Below are positions 1-9,288 of a stretch of DNA of 64,000 nt, one piece after another. Source of the stretch: Valencia hispanica (Eukaryota > Chordata > Actinopteri > Cyprinodontiformes > Valenciidae); assembly GCA_963556495.2 (NCBI GenBank), contig OY747715.1, positions 17,809,739 to 17,873,738 on the forward strand, in the 5' to 3' direction. A program made the translations under genes and the position numbers. Below the pieces are notes generated by a model. That model did not search any database. It was not told the origin of the DNA and was given only the letters and a program-made list of their open reading frames with translations. Position 1 is the first letter of the stretch. Every line of letters begins with the position of its first letter.

Positions 1-618
1 TTTGGGCAAAATTGTAAGTGAGCCCACTCCCTTGGATGAGAAGCAACCCCACACATGAATGGTCTCAGGATGCTTTACTGTTGGCATGACACAGGACTGA
101 TCGTAGCGCTCAGGTTTTATTCTCCGACAAGCCTTTTTTCAGATGCCCCAATCAATCGGAAAGAGGCTTCATCAAAGAATATGACTTTGCCCCAGTCCTC
201 AGCAGTCCATTCACCATACTTTCTGCAGAAGATCAATCTGTCCCCGATGGTTTTTTTTGGAGAGAAGTGGCTTCTTTGCTGCCCTTCTTCACACCAGGCT
301 ATCTTCCAAAAGTATTCGCCTCACAGTGCGTGCAGATGCGCTCACACATGCCTGCTGCCATTCCTGAGCAAGATCTACACAGGTGGCACTCCGATCCCGC
401 AGCTGAATCCTCTTTAGGAGACGATCCTGGCGCTTGCTGGACTTTCTTGGACGCCCTGAAGCCTTCTTAACAAGAATTGAACCTCTTTCCTTGAAGTTCT
501 TGATAATCCTATAAATTGTTGATTTAGGTGCAATTTTAGTAGCCACAATATCCTTGCCTGTGAAGCCATTTTTATGCAATGCAATGATGGCTGCACGTGT
601 TTCTTTGCAGGTCACCAT
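1..618 (-). pseudogene. Tc1-like transposase, N-terminal part, broken
   Basis: The start is the ATG at 618, reading MVTCKETRAAIIALHKNGF. A paired helix-turn-helix DNA-binding region follows, with the GRPRKSSKRQDR basic linker typical of Tc1 transposases (about residues 55-67), then a second HTH ending RTVRRILLEDSLV. A stop at about 289 ends the open frame; catalytic-domain sequence continues in shifted frames to position 1 (for example a W-T-x-E-D-W-G-K-V-I-F-F-D-E stretch holding the first catalytic Asp). A full family member has about 340 residues; this one is interrupted and cut by the window. No host role is implied. Confidence 0.85.
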
Positions 619-960
619 GGTTAACAATGGAAGAACAATGATTTCAAGCATCACCCTCCTTTTAACATGTCAAGTCTGCCATTCTAACCCAATCAGCCTG
701 ACATAATGATCTCCAGCCTTGTGCTAGTCAACATTCTCACCTGAGTTAACAAGACGATTACTGAAATGATGTCAGCAGGTCCTTTAATGACAGCAATGAA
801 ATGCAGTGGAATTTTCATGGCAAAGAAGGACTATGCAATTCATCTGATCACTGTTCATAACATTCTGGAGTATATGCAAATTGCTTTTATAAAAACTTAA
901 GCAACACTTTTCCAATTTCCAATATTTATGTAATTCTCAAAACTTTTGGCCACGACTGTA
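1..960 (-). mobile_element. Tc1/mariner DNA transposon, cut by the window edge
   Basis: The outer end lies near 930-960, where the plus strand ends in cttttggccacgactgta, the reverse of the CAGTCGTGGCCAAAAG inverted repeat of a common fish Tc1 family, followed by the TA target dinucleotide. The element reads leftward on the minus strand and continues past the window start, so its other terminal repeat is not visible. Between the terminal repeat and the transposase start (619-930) lies untranslated leader. The transposase is broken, so the copy is inactive as seen. Confidence 0.88.
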
Positions 961-1182
961 CTTCACTCAATGGAAAGTAGGACTTCATTTACTCTATTCT
1001 TGTGTCTGGGCAGATAAATAGCGAAAATGTGGGTCAGAATTAGTTAGACGTAGTTCATTGTTGGTTGATGTGTTTTTAAGTACTGTAGCTCTTGGCTCAT
1101 TAACGTCACCGAACACATGAGTTTCAGCTGTTTTATTTGCTGTGTGTTTTAAACTGTTTTTTATCCTGAGAGTATTCCATTA
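961..1182. other. Unassigned sequence between the Tc1 end and the (TC)n tract
   Basis: AT-rich sequence with no coding signal, terminal repeat or recognised repeat family. It may be older flanking DNA. Confidence 0.4.

Positions 1183-1243
<61 letters not shown>
1183..1243 (+). repeat. (TC)n microsatellite
   Basis: About 61 bases of nearly pure TC, broken by one TTT. It directly precedes the presumed 5' leader of the L1/Tx1 element. A second (TC)n tract lies just past that element's truncated 3' end. Confidence 0.95.
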
Positions 1244-1244
<1 letters not shown>

Positions 1245-1921
1245 AGTGAATGGTGGAGTGGATAGAGCTGGGACGGGAGCGTCTATTTTTATCTTTCTAC
1301 CTGTGCTTTTTTCCAACCCAATTCTTTAGTTATAGGTTAGTTTGGTTTGGTAGTTTCTTTTTTTTGCACCAGACTGGTTTGGCACCATCCCCGTTGTAGA
1401 GGGTGGTGCAGAATTTGAGAAGCTGACACGTCGTCCTGCTGTCAAACTCATACCGGCAGTGAACTGTTTAGGGGAGGAGGCCAGTTTAGCTGTAGGAGAG
1501 GTGGTGGGTTATGACAGCATGAAATCTGCCTCCTGTATGAATGGAGCGATTGTTATCTTTATGTATAGTACATCCAAAGTGAATGATTTAGTGGAATGAG
1601 GTGTCGTCATTCATGACACTTTCACACCAGTTCTTCTGCTGGTTAGTCTAGCTAAAAAGATGACCGTATCAAATGCTCCCCCGTTTATTAAAAATGATTT
1701 ACTAGCCAAGGAGCTGTCATGATATGGTCAGTTAGTTTCACCTATAAAGACGGTTTCTTTGGGTTGCAAATCTTTTCTTCTTAAACATGTCGCAGAAGGC
1801 AGGTATTTATGATCCTCAAAGACACAACTAATGGCCTTAACCTGTCTTTTAATTTCAAAATAGATGGGCTTAACTACATGATTTTTGCTTTATCTGTTAA
1901 TATGAAATGGTTTGGTTGTGG

Positions 1922-2307
1922 GCTGCACAGTGGCGCAGTTGGTAGCACTGTTGCCTTGCAGCAAGAAGGTCCTGGGTTCAAATCCCAGCCTGGGGTCTTT
2001 CTGCATGGAGTTTGCATGTTCTCCCTGTGCATGCGTGGGTTCTCTCCGGGTATTCCGGCTTCCTCCCACAGTCCAAAAAAAAACATGACTGTTAGGTGAA
2101 TTGGTTGCTCTAAAATTGCCCTTAGGTATGAGTGTGTGCGTACATGGTTGTTTGTCCTGTATGTCTCTGTGTTGCCCTGCGATGGACTGGCGACCTGTCC
2201 AGGGTGTACCCTGCCTCTCGCCCCTTGACTGCTGGAGATAGGCACCAGCCGCCCCGCAACCCTACATAGGATGGACGGGTATGGAAAATGGATGGATGGA
2301 TGGATGG
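1922..2307 (+). mobile_element. tRNA-derived SINE, full length, with 15-bp TSDs
   Basis: The head contains a box A-like TGGCGCAGTTGGTAGC and a box B GGTTCAAATCCC, as expected for an internal Pol III promoter. A body of about 300 bp follows, then a (GGAT)n tail. It is flanked by perfect copies of atggtttggttgtgg at 1907-1921 and 2308-2322, so this is a recent, clean retroposition. The target is the zinc-knuckle codons of the host L1 ORF1. Four fragments of related sequence occur elsewhere in the window (27573, 34247, 43146, 55439). Confidence 0.9.
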
Positions 2308-2792
2308 ATGGTTTGGTTGTGGTAGAGAAGGACATTTAATTTGATCTTGCCCGGAAAAGCTCAAGCGTACACAGGCTACGGATGAAGCAGGTGAGGAGCA
2401 GGTAAGGGGAGGGTGTTGGCCGCGAAACTTGGCGTACAGGCGTCGGCTGCCCCGTTGGACGCTGGTGGGTCCGGCGGCGGCTTCATTGCTGTTGCTGCTG
2501 ATGCGGTACTAAAAGGGCCGCGAGTGTGGGTGATTCCCCGGCTGTAGAGGAGGAGGAACCTCTCTCTCTTACAAACTGTGATCGTTCTGATAGAAACGAC
2601 ATTCTAAGAGAAGCTGACATGGCAGAGAGTGATATGAATAATGACCAGACTGTTCTGACTCAAATTCAGAGAGAAATACAGATGAATCTGTGTGTGAGAG
2701 CCTTTGTGAAGATGAAAGTATGTTTGATGAAGATTTATTAAAACTGTCCCAAAAAAAGGAAAAGCTCTGAACATGCCCACAGCATCACTTAA

Positions 2793-3277
2793 AGGAATGG
2801 TTCGCATTTTTAGACATGAAGTCGTATCCCATCCTCACCATCAGCATAGTGCATATACAGTGACCCATATCTGTGGTCACCTCCTGGTCCGAGCTCTGGC
2901 CATTAGAAGTCTTTCAAGAAAGTAGTCCTGGCTAGTTCGGGGGCCAACAAACTGTGCTGTTATGCTTCAGAAAACTATATGCGTTTGAAAACATGATTCA
3001 TTTGCATCACAAAAAAAAACGCCGGCCAAAATATGCAACTCACCATTACTCTGCACTATTTTCTTTCCATTCCAATCAATCCGCGCTGTGGCCAGCATCA
3101 ACTGCTGAGCTCCTCCAGTCAGCTGTTCCACTGTTGAATGCCGACAGCATGTCATATTACGAAACATCTGATGATGAAACTCATTTTAGCACAGTGCCAG
3201 ATGGATCAGGTGAAAAAGAAACTTTTTAGCCAAAGGGATACCTTTATGAACTGGAGTATACAGATGCCAAACTTGCA
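2793..3277 (+). repeat. Left arm of the TTAA element
   Basis: Pairs with 5598-6045 read on the other strand. The match runs from the tip through the gacatgaagt segment, the TTGGCC-rich middle and the P2RX7_C-like coding segment, ending near aactggagtatacagatgcc. The left arm has about 22 extra bases (near 3136-3158) that supply its only Met codon in this frame, and about 9 fewer bases near 3227, which creates an in-frame TAG. Confidence 0.8.
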
Positions 3278-3340
3278 GAGAGAGAGAGAGCGAACATAGA
3301 AGTGCTCCAAGCTGAAGCTGAGTCCACAGCTGTAGATAGG
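3149..3340 (+). pseudogene. First exon of a P2RX7_C-like gene with splice donor
   Basis: Frame: MSYYETSDDETHFSTVPDG, then EKETF, a TAG, PKGYLYELEYTDAKLAERER, ANIEVLQAEAESTAVDR. It ends at GTGAGTAAGT (3341 on), a near-consensus splice donor. An acidic start, a short Y-L-Y/F-E-x-E-Y motif and a charged helix placed before the missing cysteine-rich exon are, by my knowledge, the layout of fish proteins carrying the P2X7 C-terminal (P2RX7_C) domain; this is inference. The mirrored copy in the right arm reads through the position of the TAG (FFSTKPKGYLYEPEY), so the stop is a lesion of this arm. No downstream cysteine-rich exon was recognised with confidence in the interior. Confidence 0.5.
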
Positions 3341-3495
3341 GTGAGTAAGTGTGGACAATCTCGTATTGTGCAATTTTTGATATCAGATTTAGGCAACTTT
3401 ACGTTGTATTGATCAGTACGCTATGCAATATCTGATCGCATTTTGTGGGCTCAGCTTCGGCTTGGAGCACTTCTATGTTCTCTCACTCTCTCTGC
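3275..3495. repeat. Local inverted repeat made of exon sequence
   Basis: 3275-3322 (ending caagctgaagctgag) pairs with 3450-3495 (starting ctcagcttcggcttgg), about 45 bp per arm around a loop of about 127 bp. The right piece is a third, inverted, partial copy of the P2RX7_C-like exon, with a 2-base difference in the GA run. Confidence 0.8.
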
Positions 3496-4996
3496 CCGTT
3501 CTAGCTCAATCTGCTAAAGTTCGGCCAATGGCCGCTGATTGCTCTGCTTTTTTTCCCTTGTCTGTTTGACCACTATAACATTTTACTGCTGATATGCAGT
3601 GTGCGATTTGTGAAAAAGTAGAGGGGGGGATATTTTTTTATTTTTTTACTTTCTATTCATGAAAATAACAACAGGTTTGTGTATGCAGGCTCCAGGGCAT
3701 CTTGCATATACGTTTACCCTTTAAAGAAAAGTGTGAGAAAAAAGTTATTGTTGACATAAAAACTTAAGATAAGATCAAATATATTAAGATGATTAAAATT
3801 AAAGATAAGTATTCACTTGAATTATCCAGTCATAGCAGGTGAGATGATTTTTTCCCCATGGCAGCATCAGCAGCACCTTGTCCGCCCTCTCAGACCCACA
3901 ACTCTCTCTCTGCATATTTTTCTGTGGGGAAAAAATTCACCTTGGAACCCAGCTGAGGTCAGGTGCAGAAATACTTTTCAGGTGTAAAAATCCCTCTATA
4001 CCCTCAGTTTATTATTTGTCTTTTAAACAGTGCATCCACCAGCGCAATTTTCATATATTCAGTATCCTCTTTAATACAAGGTGTTCTAATTATGCTGCGC
4101 TACCAGCTCCATGCCTCCCAGAGGCAAGACGGACATACACTGTGCGGTGTTTGGACCATTTCCACAAATTTTGCGATCGGTTTGTCTTCAAAGCCGTATA
4201 AAAACAAATATTGCATTTGTTGTGCATGGAATAGAAACAAACCTGGTCACTAGTGAGATTAAGTAGGCTATATCTTAGTCATGTTATTTACAAGTTAAAG
4301 GAATAATACCCCTTTTTCAGTTTAAAGCTCTGAAAAGGTCCAGCACGATGCCCGAATCACAGAGTGGATGCAGGGCTCCGTGCAGAGATGAAGGGAAGAT
4401 TATTGAGTGTTTTTATCATTCTATTCCTCTAGTCTGTCAAACGGATTCTGGGTTCATTGCGCAGAATCCCCTCTTGAACTCTGCTGCGGAGACAGAACGT
4501 GTAAACTGCAGCCATTCGTTGATGAAGATGTTCGCCTATGTTGTTTAATAGACATTTTTAATTAACCTAACCTTAACCTATTATCAATTCAAAGATGCAA
4601 GCTCACTGAGGATCAGTATTATTTGTTTTGATAATGAAGCATATGTTTGCGGGAGAAACAGAAAGACTTTCACAATCTTTAACTACTTTAATTTTCAAGA
4701 ACAGAAAAATTAAAAAATCATCAAAAAAGGTGAAAAATGTCCTCCTGACTTGACTCCAAGCCGTCCGCCCTCGGCTGTATCAGGATATTGTCAACTGTGG
4801 CCTTATTTGTATTCATTTCTGGAGAGTAGAATTTAAATCATTATTAAATTACAATTATTATCGTATTAATCCATTCATAGCAGCACACATGAGGCACTTT
4901 CATCCACACGCATTCAACACACATACAGACAGACAGCACTTTTTATACAGGGAATTTAATACTTGACACATTATTATACACTATTATTATATACTG

Positions 4997-5603
4997 TATA
5001 TATACAGTCAATGTTACACACATGTAAACATATTGCAGATTAGACTAGGCTAATAAACATCCTTCACTCAGCTTTACATAAATTTTGACAGCAATCTGTC
5101 TCGAGATTCTATTTTTATCCAATTGTCTTCGATATCACATTGTGATAATTCAGTATAAATTGCTGTATTTCGTTCAACTGTAATTATAGTAACACTACAT
5201 TTTAATAATTATTTTAAGTTATGAGTTCTTACCTTATAAGATTGGGGGGGAAAAGAGAGCCGTCGGAGGCGCACAGAAGGCTGCAGTAGAATGAACCAGG
5301 AGCTCTATATATACAGTCAATGAGCGGATTAGCCTTTAGCTTAGCTAGCCACGTTTAGCATCAGAGCTAAAGGCGCGGGAGCAGAATGGGCGGGATTAAG
5401 ACAGAAATACATGCCCCGTGAGGGCCAAACAGGGCCCAGTCTACAGCGAAGATCCCGCCCTTATGCCCTTTTTAAGAACATGCTTCGTCAGAACCGAGGA
5501 GGAGGAGTCTGTAAATCTGCTATGATTTCCCACATGAACGTGGTCATTGTGGTAAATGGGGAGGAGTGTGGAAACGCTGTCCATTATATATACAGTCAAT
5601 GAG
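4997..5603 (+). repeat. Three spaced copies of TATATATACAGTCAATG
   Basis: Copies start at 4997, 5306 and 5585, all on the plus strand; the last two share 19 bases (ending GAG). The first is part of a perfect palindrome, ACTGTATATATACAGT (4993-5008). Spacing is 309 and 279 bp. The sequence between copies two and three is GC-rich, unlike its surroundings. Confidence 0.75.
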
Positions 5604-6045
5604 TTCGGCACCCATATACTCCGGTTCATAAAGGTATCCCTTTGGCTTTGTGCTAAAAAAAGTTTCTTCTTTTTCCGATCCATCTGGCATTTTGCTAAAA
5701 TGAGTTTCATCATCAGATGTTTCGTCAACAGTGGAACAGCTGACTGGAGGAGCGCGACAGTTGATGCTGGCCGCAGCGTGGATTGATTGGAATGGAAAAA
5801 AAATAGTGCCGAGTAATAGTGAGTTGCGAATTTTGGCCGGCCTTTTTTTTGTGATGAAAATAAATCATGTTTTCATACGCATATAGTTTTCAGTTTGTTG
5901 GCCCCCAAAACTAGCCGGGACTACTTTCTTGAAAGACTTCTAACGGCCAGAGCTCTGACCAGGAGGTGAGCACAGATATGGGTCAGTATGTATGCACTAT
6001 GCTGAAGGTGAGGATGGGATACAACTTCATGTCATCCCTATCCCT
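5598..6045 (-). repeat. Right arm of the TTAA element
   Basis: Inverted partner of 2793-3277. It keeps an uninterrupted version of the coding segment in the arm but lacks the Met found in the left arm. The homology stops near 5598, at a copy of the TATATATACAGTCAATG repeat. Confidence 0.8.
5600..5728 (-). pseudogene. Mirrored copy of the P2RX7_C-like first exon in the right arm
   Basis: Read on the minus strand this gives DETHFSKMPDGSEKEETFF then STKPKGYLYEPEYMGAEL, with no stop. It is the inverted-arm partner of 3149-3340. It lacks the Met and the splice donor because the arm homology stops before the donor. Keeping the frame in both arms suggests the arm was duplicated when the exon was still coding. 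Confidence 0.5.
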
Positions 6046-6492
6046 TTAAGCTTCAAGAGCTAAGAGAGGGAACAAAGCAGGAGAAGACAGTCTAGAGTCT
6101 GAAAGTGATTTTTCTTTGAGTCAGGATCAGCAGAATCTGTATTCTGCTGCTGACATAGGAAGGTTCTTGCAGAAAACCAAAGGGCTCAAGCTGGTCAAAG
6201 TGGAAGAACACTTTCCAGACCTGAAAGTGTCAGGAAAGTGTTTGTTTGTCGTCTCGAGTCTTTGAGTCGTCTCGGGTCTTGACTAAGAAATCTGGAAATG
6301 TTGTTGATGTGTTAACAGATCAAGACGTATGATTTCACTAGCAAGGACCACGCATCAAAGATCTGAATTTGAACGTTTATTGTGAGGAAGGGATAAATGG
6401 TCTGGGGAGAAGTGCCGACGGAGGCTGTGAAGAAGACTCAGTGTGGGGGTGCAGTGTTGAGGAATTCGTCTTTCCCGAGCGTGCTCAGGACC

Positions 6493-8092
6493 CCCAAGAT
6501 TGGTCTTATTGAGAATAACAAAGGCGCGCGTGAGCGTGGCGCAGATCATGCAAGTTGTTGCGGATGTAGGAGCAGTAAGCAGGAGAGGACCAGCGGCCTA
6601 GAATTTGAATGACGTTGTCTGAGATGCCTGAACGGGCAGCTGATGTGGCTGCTCCTATGCAGATGGAATGGGAGGATTAGAGTTCAGGGGAGATACTGAT
6701 GAGAGGAGATTTTTAAGTGAAAGCCTGCGCCTCGCGCTGCTATGCTACCAATCCCTGACCAGCCTGCTGTCTGCTAACTCCTCTCTCCCAGTTCGTTTAT
6801 CCTGTGGCAGAGTATAAAAAAGAATTACACATTCACACAATATATATTTTTGGGCATGCATGGGAAGAGATTCTTACCAAAATCATCTTCAAAGAACTCT
6901 TCCTCATAAATGCCTTTTATTTCTTTACAAAGTTATTACAAAACATTCTGAGAGACAGCCTCTCTTACAGGATCCAATCAGCTTAATAATACATATTCAT
7001 ATAGATGCAAAGTGTGCCTGTAGTCCGTCCCTAATAGGTTAAGCCCCTGTTAATATATTCCTTTTGGTTGCTAAGCAGAAAACCTTCCTTCTCTCAACAG
7101 CCTATTTTGCACGATCAAACCAACAGATGTTTCCTGTTTTTTTCAGAGAATCGTGACCCATTGTCTAACTCATATCCTGTTCTTAACAGTTTTGTCCATT
7201 TAATCGTGACCGTTCCTTTCTGACCCATGGGTCACATCCTGTGCCAACACTTTTCTGCATTTAGTTAATTATTTTAGCACATAACCCCATTCACCTTTTG
7301 GCCTGTGTATTCATTCAATTCTTGTTTAAAAGTTTTTATTTACAATAATACCTGAACGGAACATGATTTGGCGAAAGTGAGCGTTAAACCAGAATCTGGT
7401 GGCGAGGCTACCGGATTCTGTGATGAACAGCAGATCGAATGGTGAGGCGTTGGCGGCCAGTCGTGATCTAACGTAATTGGAGATAGGTTCATAGGGGATG
7501 AGGTTGGAATTTAAACGGAATAGGTGGATATGAAAGGATGTGCCGAGCTGATCCGTTTTACTTCTGCGGAGGGTGAAGACGAGGGTGTCCTGGAGGATGG
7601 ATATATCTGAGAGACGGGGATGAATTGATGGATCGTATCTAACTGTAGCGGGGGCGAACTAAAGTAAGCTAGCAGGAGCATGGACTCGAGGGTTAAATTT
7701 ACGGAATTAGACGAGTAACCGGAGCGAAGCGTGTGGATGCAACGACCGAGAAGGTCGGAGGTGAGCGGTAAGGGGCGATTAACTGTAGAGGGTTCCTGTT
7801 TCTTAAGACCTTTCAATATCACTGTGACATGGCTATGGCAGAGGGCAGGACAGGGGAAACCTGTTGCCAGCTTAACAAATAAATTTATACCAGAAAGATA
7901 GGACTGAATGGTGGAGGCACACATTTTTTGAACTGTATGAAGGTGGGTGATGAGCTGGCAAATCGATAACGGGTTTAGTGAAGGAAAAGGTAAACCATAC
8001 GTTACATGAAATGCCTTGAAGAGGTTCCAGCCTGACAGATATGCAGAGAGGGTACGGGGGGCGAGACTGTTGATGATGGAGTTCTGTGACTA
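6493..8092 (-). pseudogene. Ngaro-like tyrosine recombinase, split by an insertion
   Basis: The N-terminal core-binding part reads RTLSAYLSGWNLFKAFH and later STIQSYLSGINLFVKLATG from about 8090 to 7346, ending near ESGSPATRFWFNAHFRQIM. After a foreign insertion of about 630 bp the C-terminal catalytic part resumes at about 6680: HSICIGAATSAARSGISDN, then LGRWSSPAYCSYIR with the nucleophilic Tyr near its end, stopping at about 6505. The HxxR catalytic Arg is Cys here (H-S-I-C), and a stop lies just upstream. In live elements this enzyme integrates the circular DNA copy. Confidence 0.75.
6716..7345. mobile_element. Unidentified insertion inside the recombinase
   Basis: About 630 bp of AT-richer sequence separates the two halves of the tyrosine recombinase. 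It holds no convincing ORF. I could not see terminal repeats or a clean TSD, so its class (SINE, solo LTR or MITE) is open. Boundaries come from where recombinase similarity stops and restarts. Confidence 0.5.
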
Positions 8093-8118
8093 GACTGTGA
8101 GGTCGTGAAGTTGAGGAT

Positions 8119-9240
8119 TTAGTTGTGGATCATGGCTGAAAACGGAGGGACTGGAGTAGGGTTGAGTTCTGCATCGGGTGCCAAGGATCTGAATTTCTGA
8201 AAAGAAAAACGAGAAAGGGCGTCAGCAATGCGATTTTGATAGCCTGGAACATGAGAGGCTCGAAGCAGGAACTGATGTTGGGCTGAGAAGAGGGTCAGTC
8301 TGCGGACGAACTGCATGATAGCAGGAGAGTGTGACCGACCTTTGTTTTGAATGTCTACAACAGCAGCATTATCAGAGTGAATGAGAATAGAGTGTTTAGA
8401 CCATTCGTGCCCCCAAAGAAGGGCAGCGATCACGATGGGGTAGAGCTCGTGGAGAGCGGAGGAGGCAGACTGGAACGGCGGGAAATAGAATTCTGCGGAC
8501 CAGACCGACGCGAACCATCTCCTGCCGTAGTAGCCACCAAAGCCCGCGGAAGGTGCTGCATCCGTGTAGAGCTGGATGTCATCTGGATGAGAGATAAAAT
8601 CATTATAAAAGAAAGTAATGCCATTCCAAGATGACAGAAAATCACGCCAAAGCAGCAGTTCCATCCGACATGGCTCGTCTATGATGAGCTGGGTGTGGAG
8701 AGACGGAATACTAGCAGCGGTGGACAGAAGGTGGGATATGAAGGACCGTCCCTGGGGGATGATGCGGATGGCATGATTGAGATGACCGAGGAGCGACAGG
8801 AGCTGTTGTTTAGAGCATGAGTCGGTAAGCAGAAAGTTAGAGAGGATCAGAGAGATCCGTTGAACCTTCTCCAGTGGCAACGATGCCTGGAAAGAGGATG
8901 AGTCAAGGGCAATTCCCAGAAACTTGAGGGAGTTAAGGGGACCCACCGTCTTTTCCTCTGAAAGAGGGACCCCAATGTCTGAGAAGGCCTCAGTGAGGGC
9001 ATGAAGCCCCAAGCGAGGAGGAGATGAACTGGGGGTGATGACCAGGAAGTCATCCAGGAGATGAAGAACATAAGGTAGACGGAAGGTGTTAAGCAGAACC
9101 CAGCACAAAGCTTCAGAAAGGGAATCGAAGATCTTGGGGCTACTTCTGCAGCCAAAAGTAAGTCGGACAGCAAAATAGTAAGCCCCCTTCCAGTGAACCC
9201 CGAAGAAGCGCCCCGTGGGTGAACCCCCTCACTAAAAAAT
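8119..9240 (-). pseudogene. Ngaro-like reverse transcriptase / RNase H, central RT deleted
   Basis: An uninterrupted frame of 329 codons (9108-8119) begins in the RT palm with LLDDFLV, the YxDD-equivalent active-site motif. It runs through the thumb into RNase H: LYTDAAPSAGFGGYYG (first Asp), HELYPIV (Glu) and HSDNAAVV (Asp), then HVPGYQNRIADALSRF, which is the DIRS/Ngaro arrangement. Upstream to 9240, YYFAVRLTFGCRSSPKIFDS continues the RT in frame, and HPDREFVDFLVRGFTHG lies further up, but the segment between them that should hold RT motifs is absent. The intact 3' half suggests a fairly young copy. Confidence 0.85.
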
Positions 9241-9288
9241 CCACGAACTCCCTATCCGGGTGAAGAGCCAAAGCAGAAATGAGGGAGC

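Larger units (their letters stand above)
2789..6049. mobile_element. TTAA-flanked DNA transposon with long inverted repeats, inside the L1 ORF1
   Basis: TTAA at 2789-2792 and at 6046-6049 bounds two arms that align as inverted repeats over roughly 450-490 bp (2793-3277 and 5598-6045). The ends begin AAGGAATGG and, read from the right, AAGGGATAGGG. TTAA duplication occurs in the piggyBac and Kolobok/Looper groups; long arms fit a Kolobok/Looper-type non-autonomous element better, but no transposase is visible. The 2.3-kb interior holds a local inverted repeat, three spaced 17-bp repeats, and no long ORF. The flanking L1 ORF1 is continuous once the element and one TTAA are removed. Confidence 0.75.
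1366..6335 (+). pseudogene. L1/Tx1 ORF1 (RNA-binding, CCHC zinc knuckle), in three pieces
   Basis: Piece 1 (1366-1921) starts APDWFGTIPVVEGGAEFEKL (first Met not preserved) and runs through an RRM-like region with in-frame stops to a zinc knuckle reading W-F-G-C-G. Piece 2 (2323-2788) resumes R-E-G-H-L-I-stop-S-C, completing a CX2CX4HX4C knuckle whose first Cys is now Trp and in which one codon is TGA. It continues into an acidic linker (GDSPAVEEEEPLSLTNCDRS). Piece 3 (6050-6335) gives the C-terminal helix region (FLQKTKGLKLVKVEEHFPDL). In live elements ORF1 forms the RNP with the element's RNA. This copy has several stops and frameshifts plus two insertions, and loses its C-terminus at the Ngaro junction. 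Confidence 0.78.

Noticed and set aside
1930..1990. tRNA gene
   Set aside because: The box A/box B module is the SINE head: it is followed by the SINE body, GGAT tail and TSD, and lacks a mature tRNA fold.
4348..4548. A downstream cysteine-rich exon of the P2RX7_C-like gene (frame with CFYHSIPLVCQTDSGF)
   Set aside because: Spacing of cysteines does not fit and no convincing acceptor was seen. Mentioned only as a weak possibility.
4997..5603. CRISPR-like spaced repeats
   Set aside because: Only three 17-bp copies with about 280-310 bp spacing in a eukaryotic transposon; not a CRISPR array.
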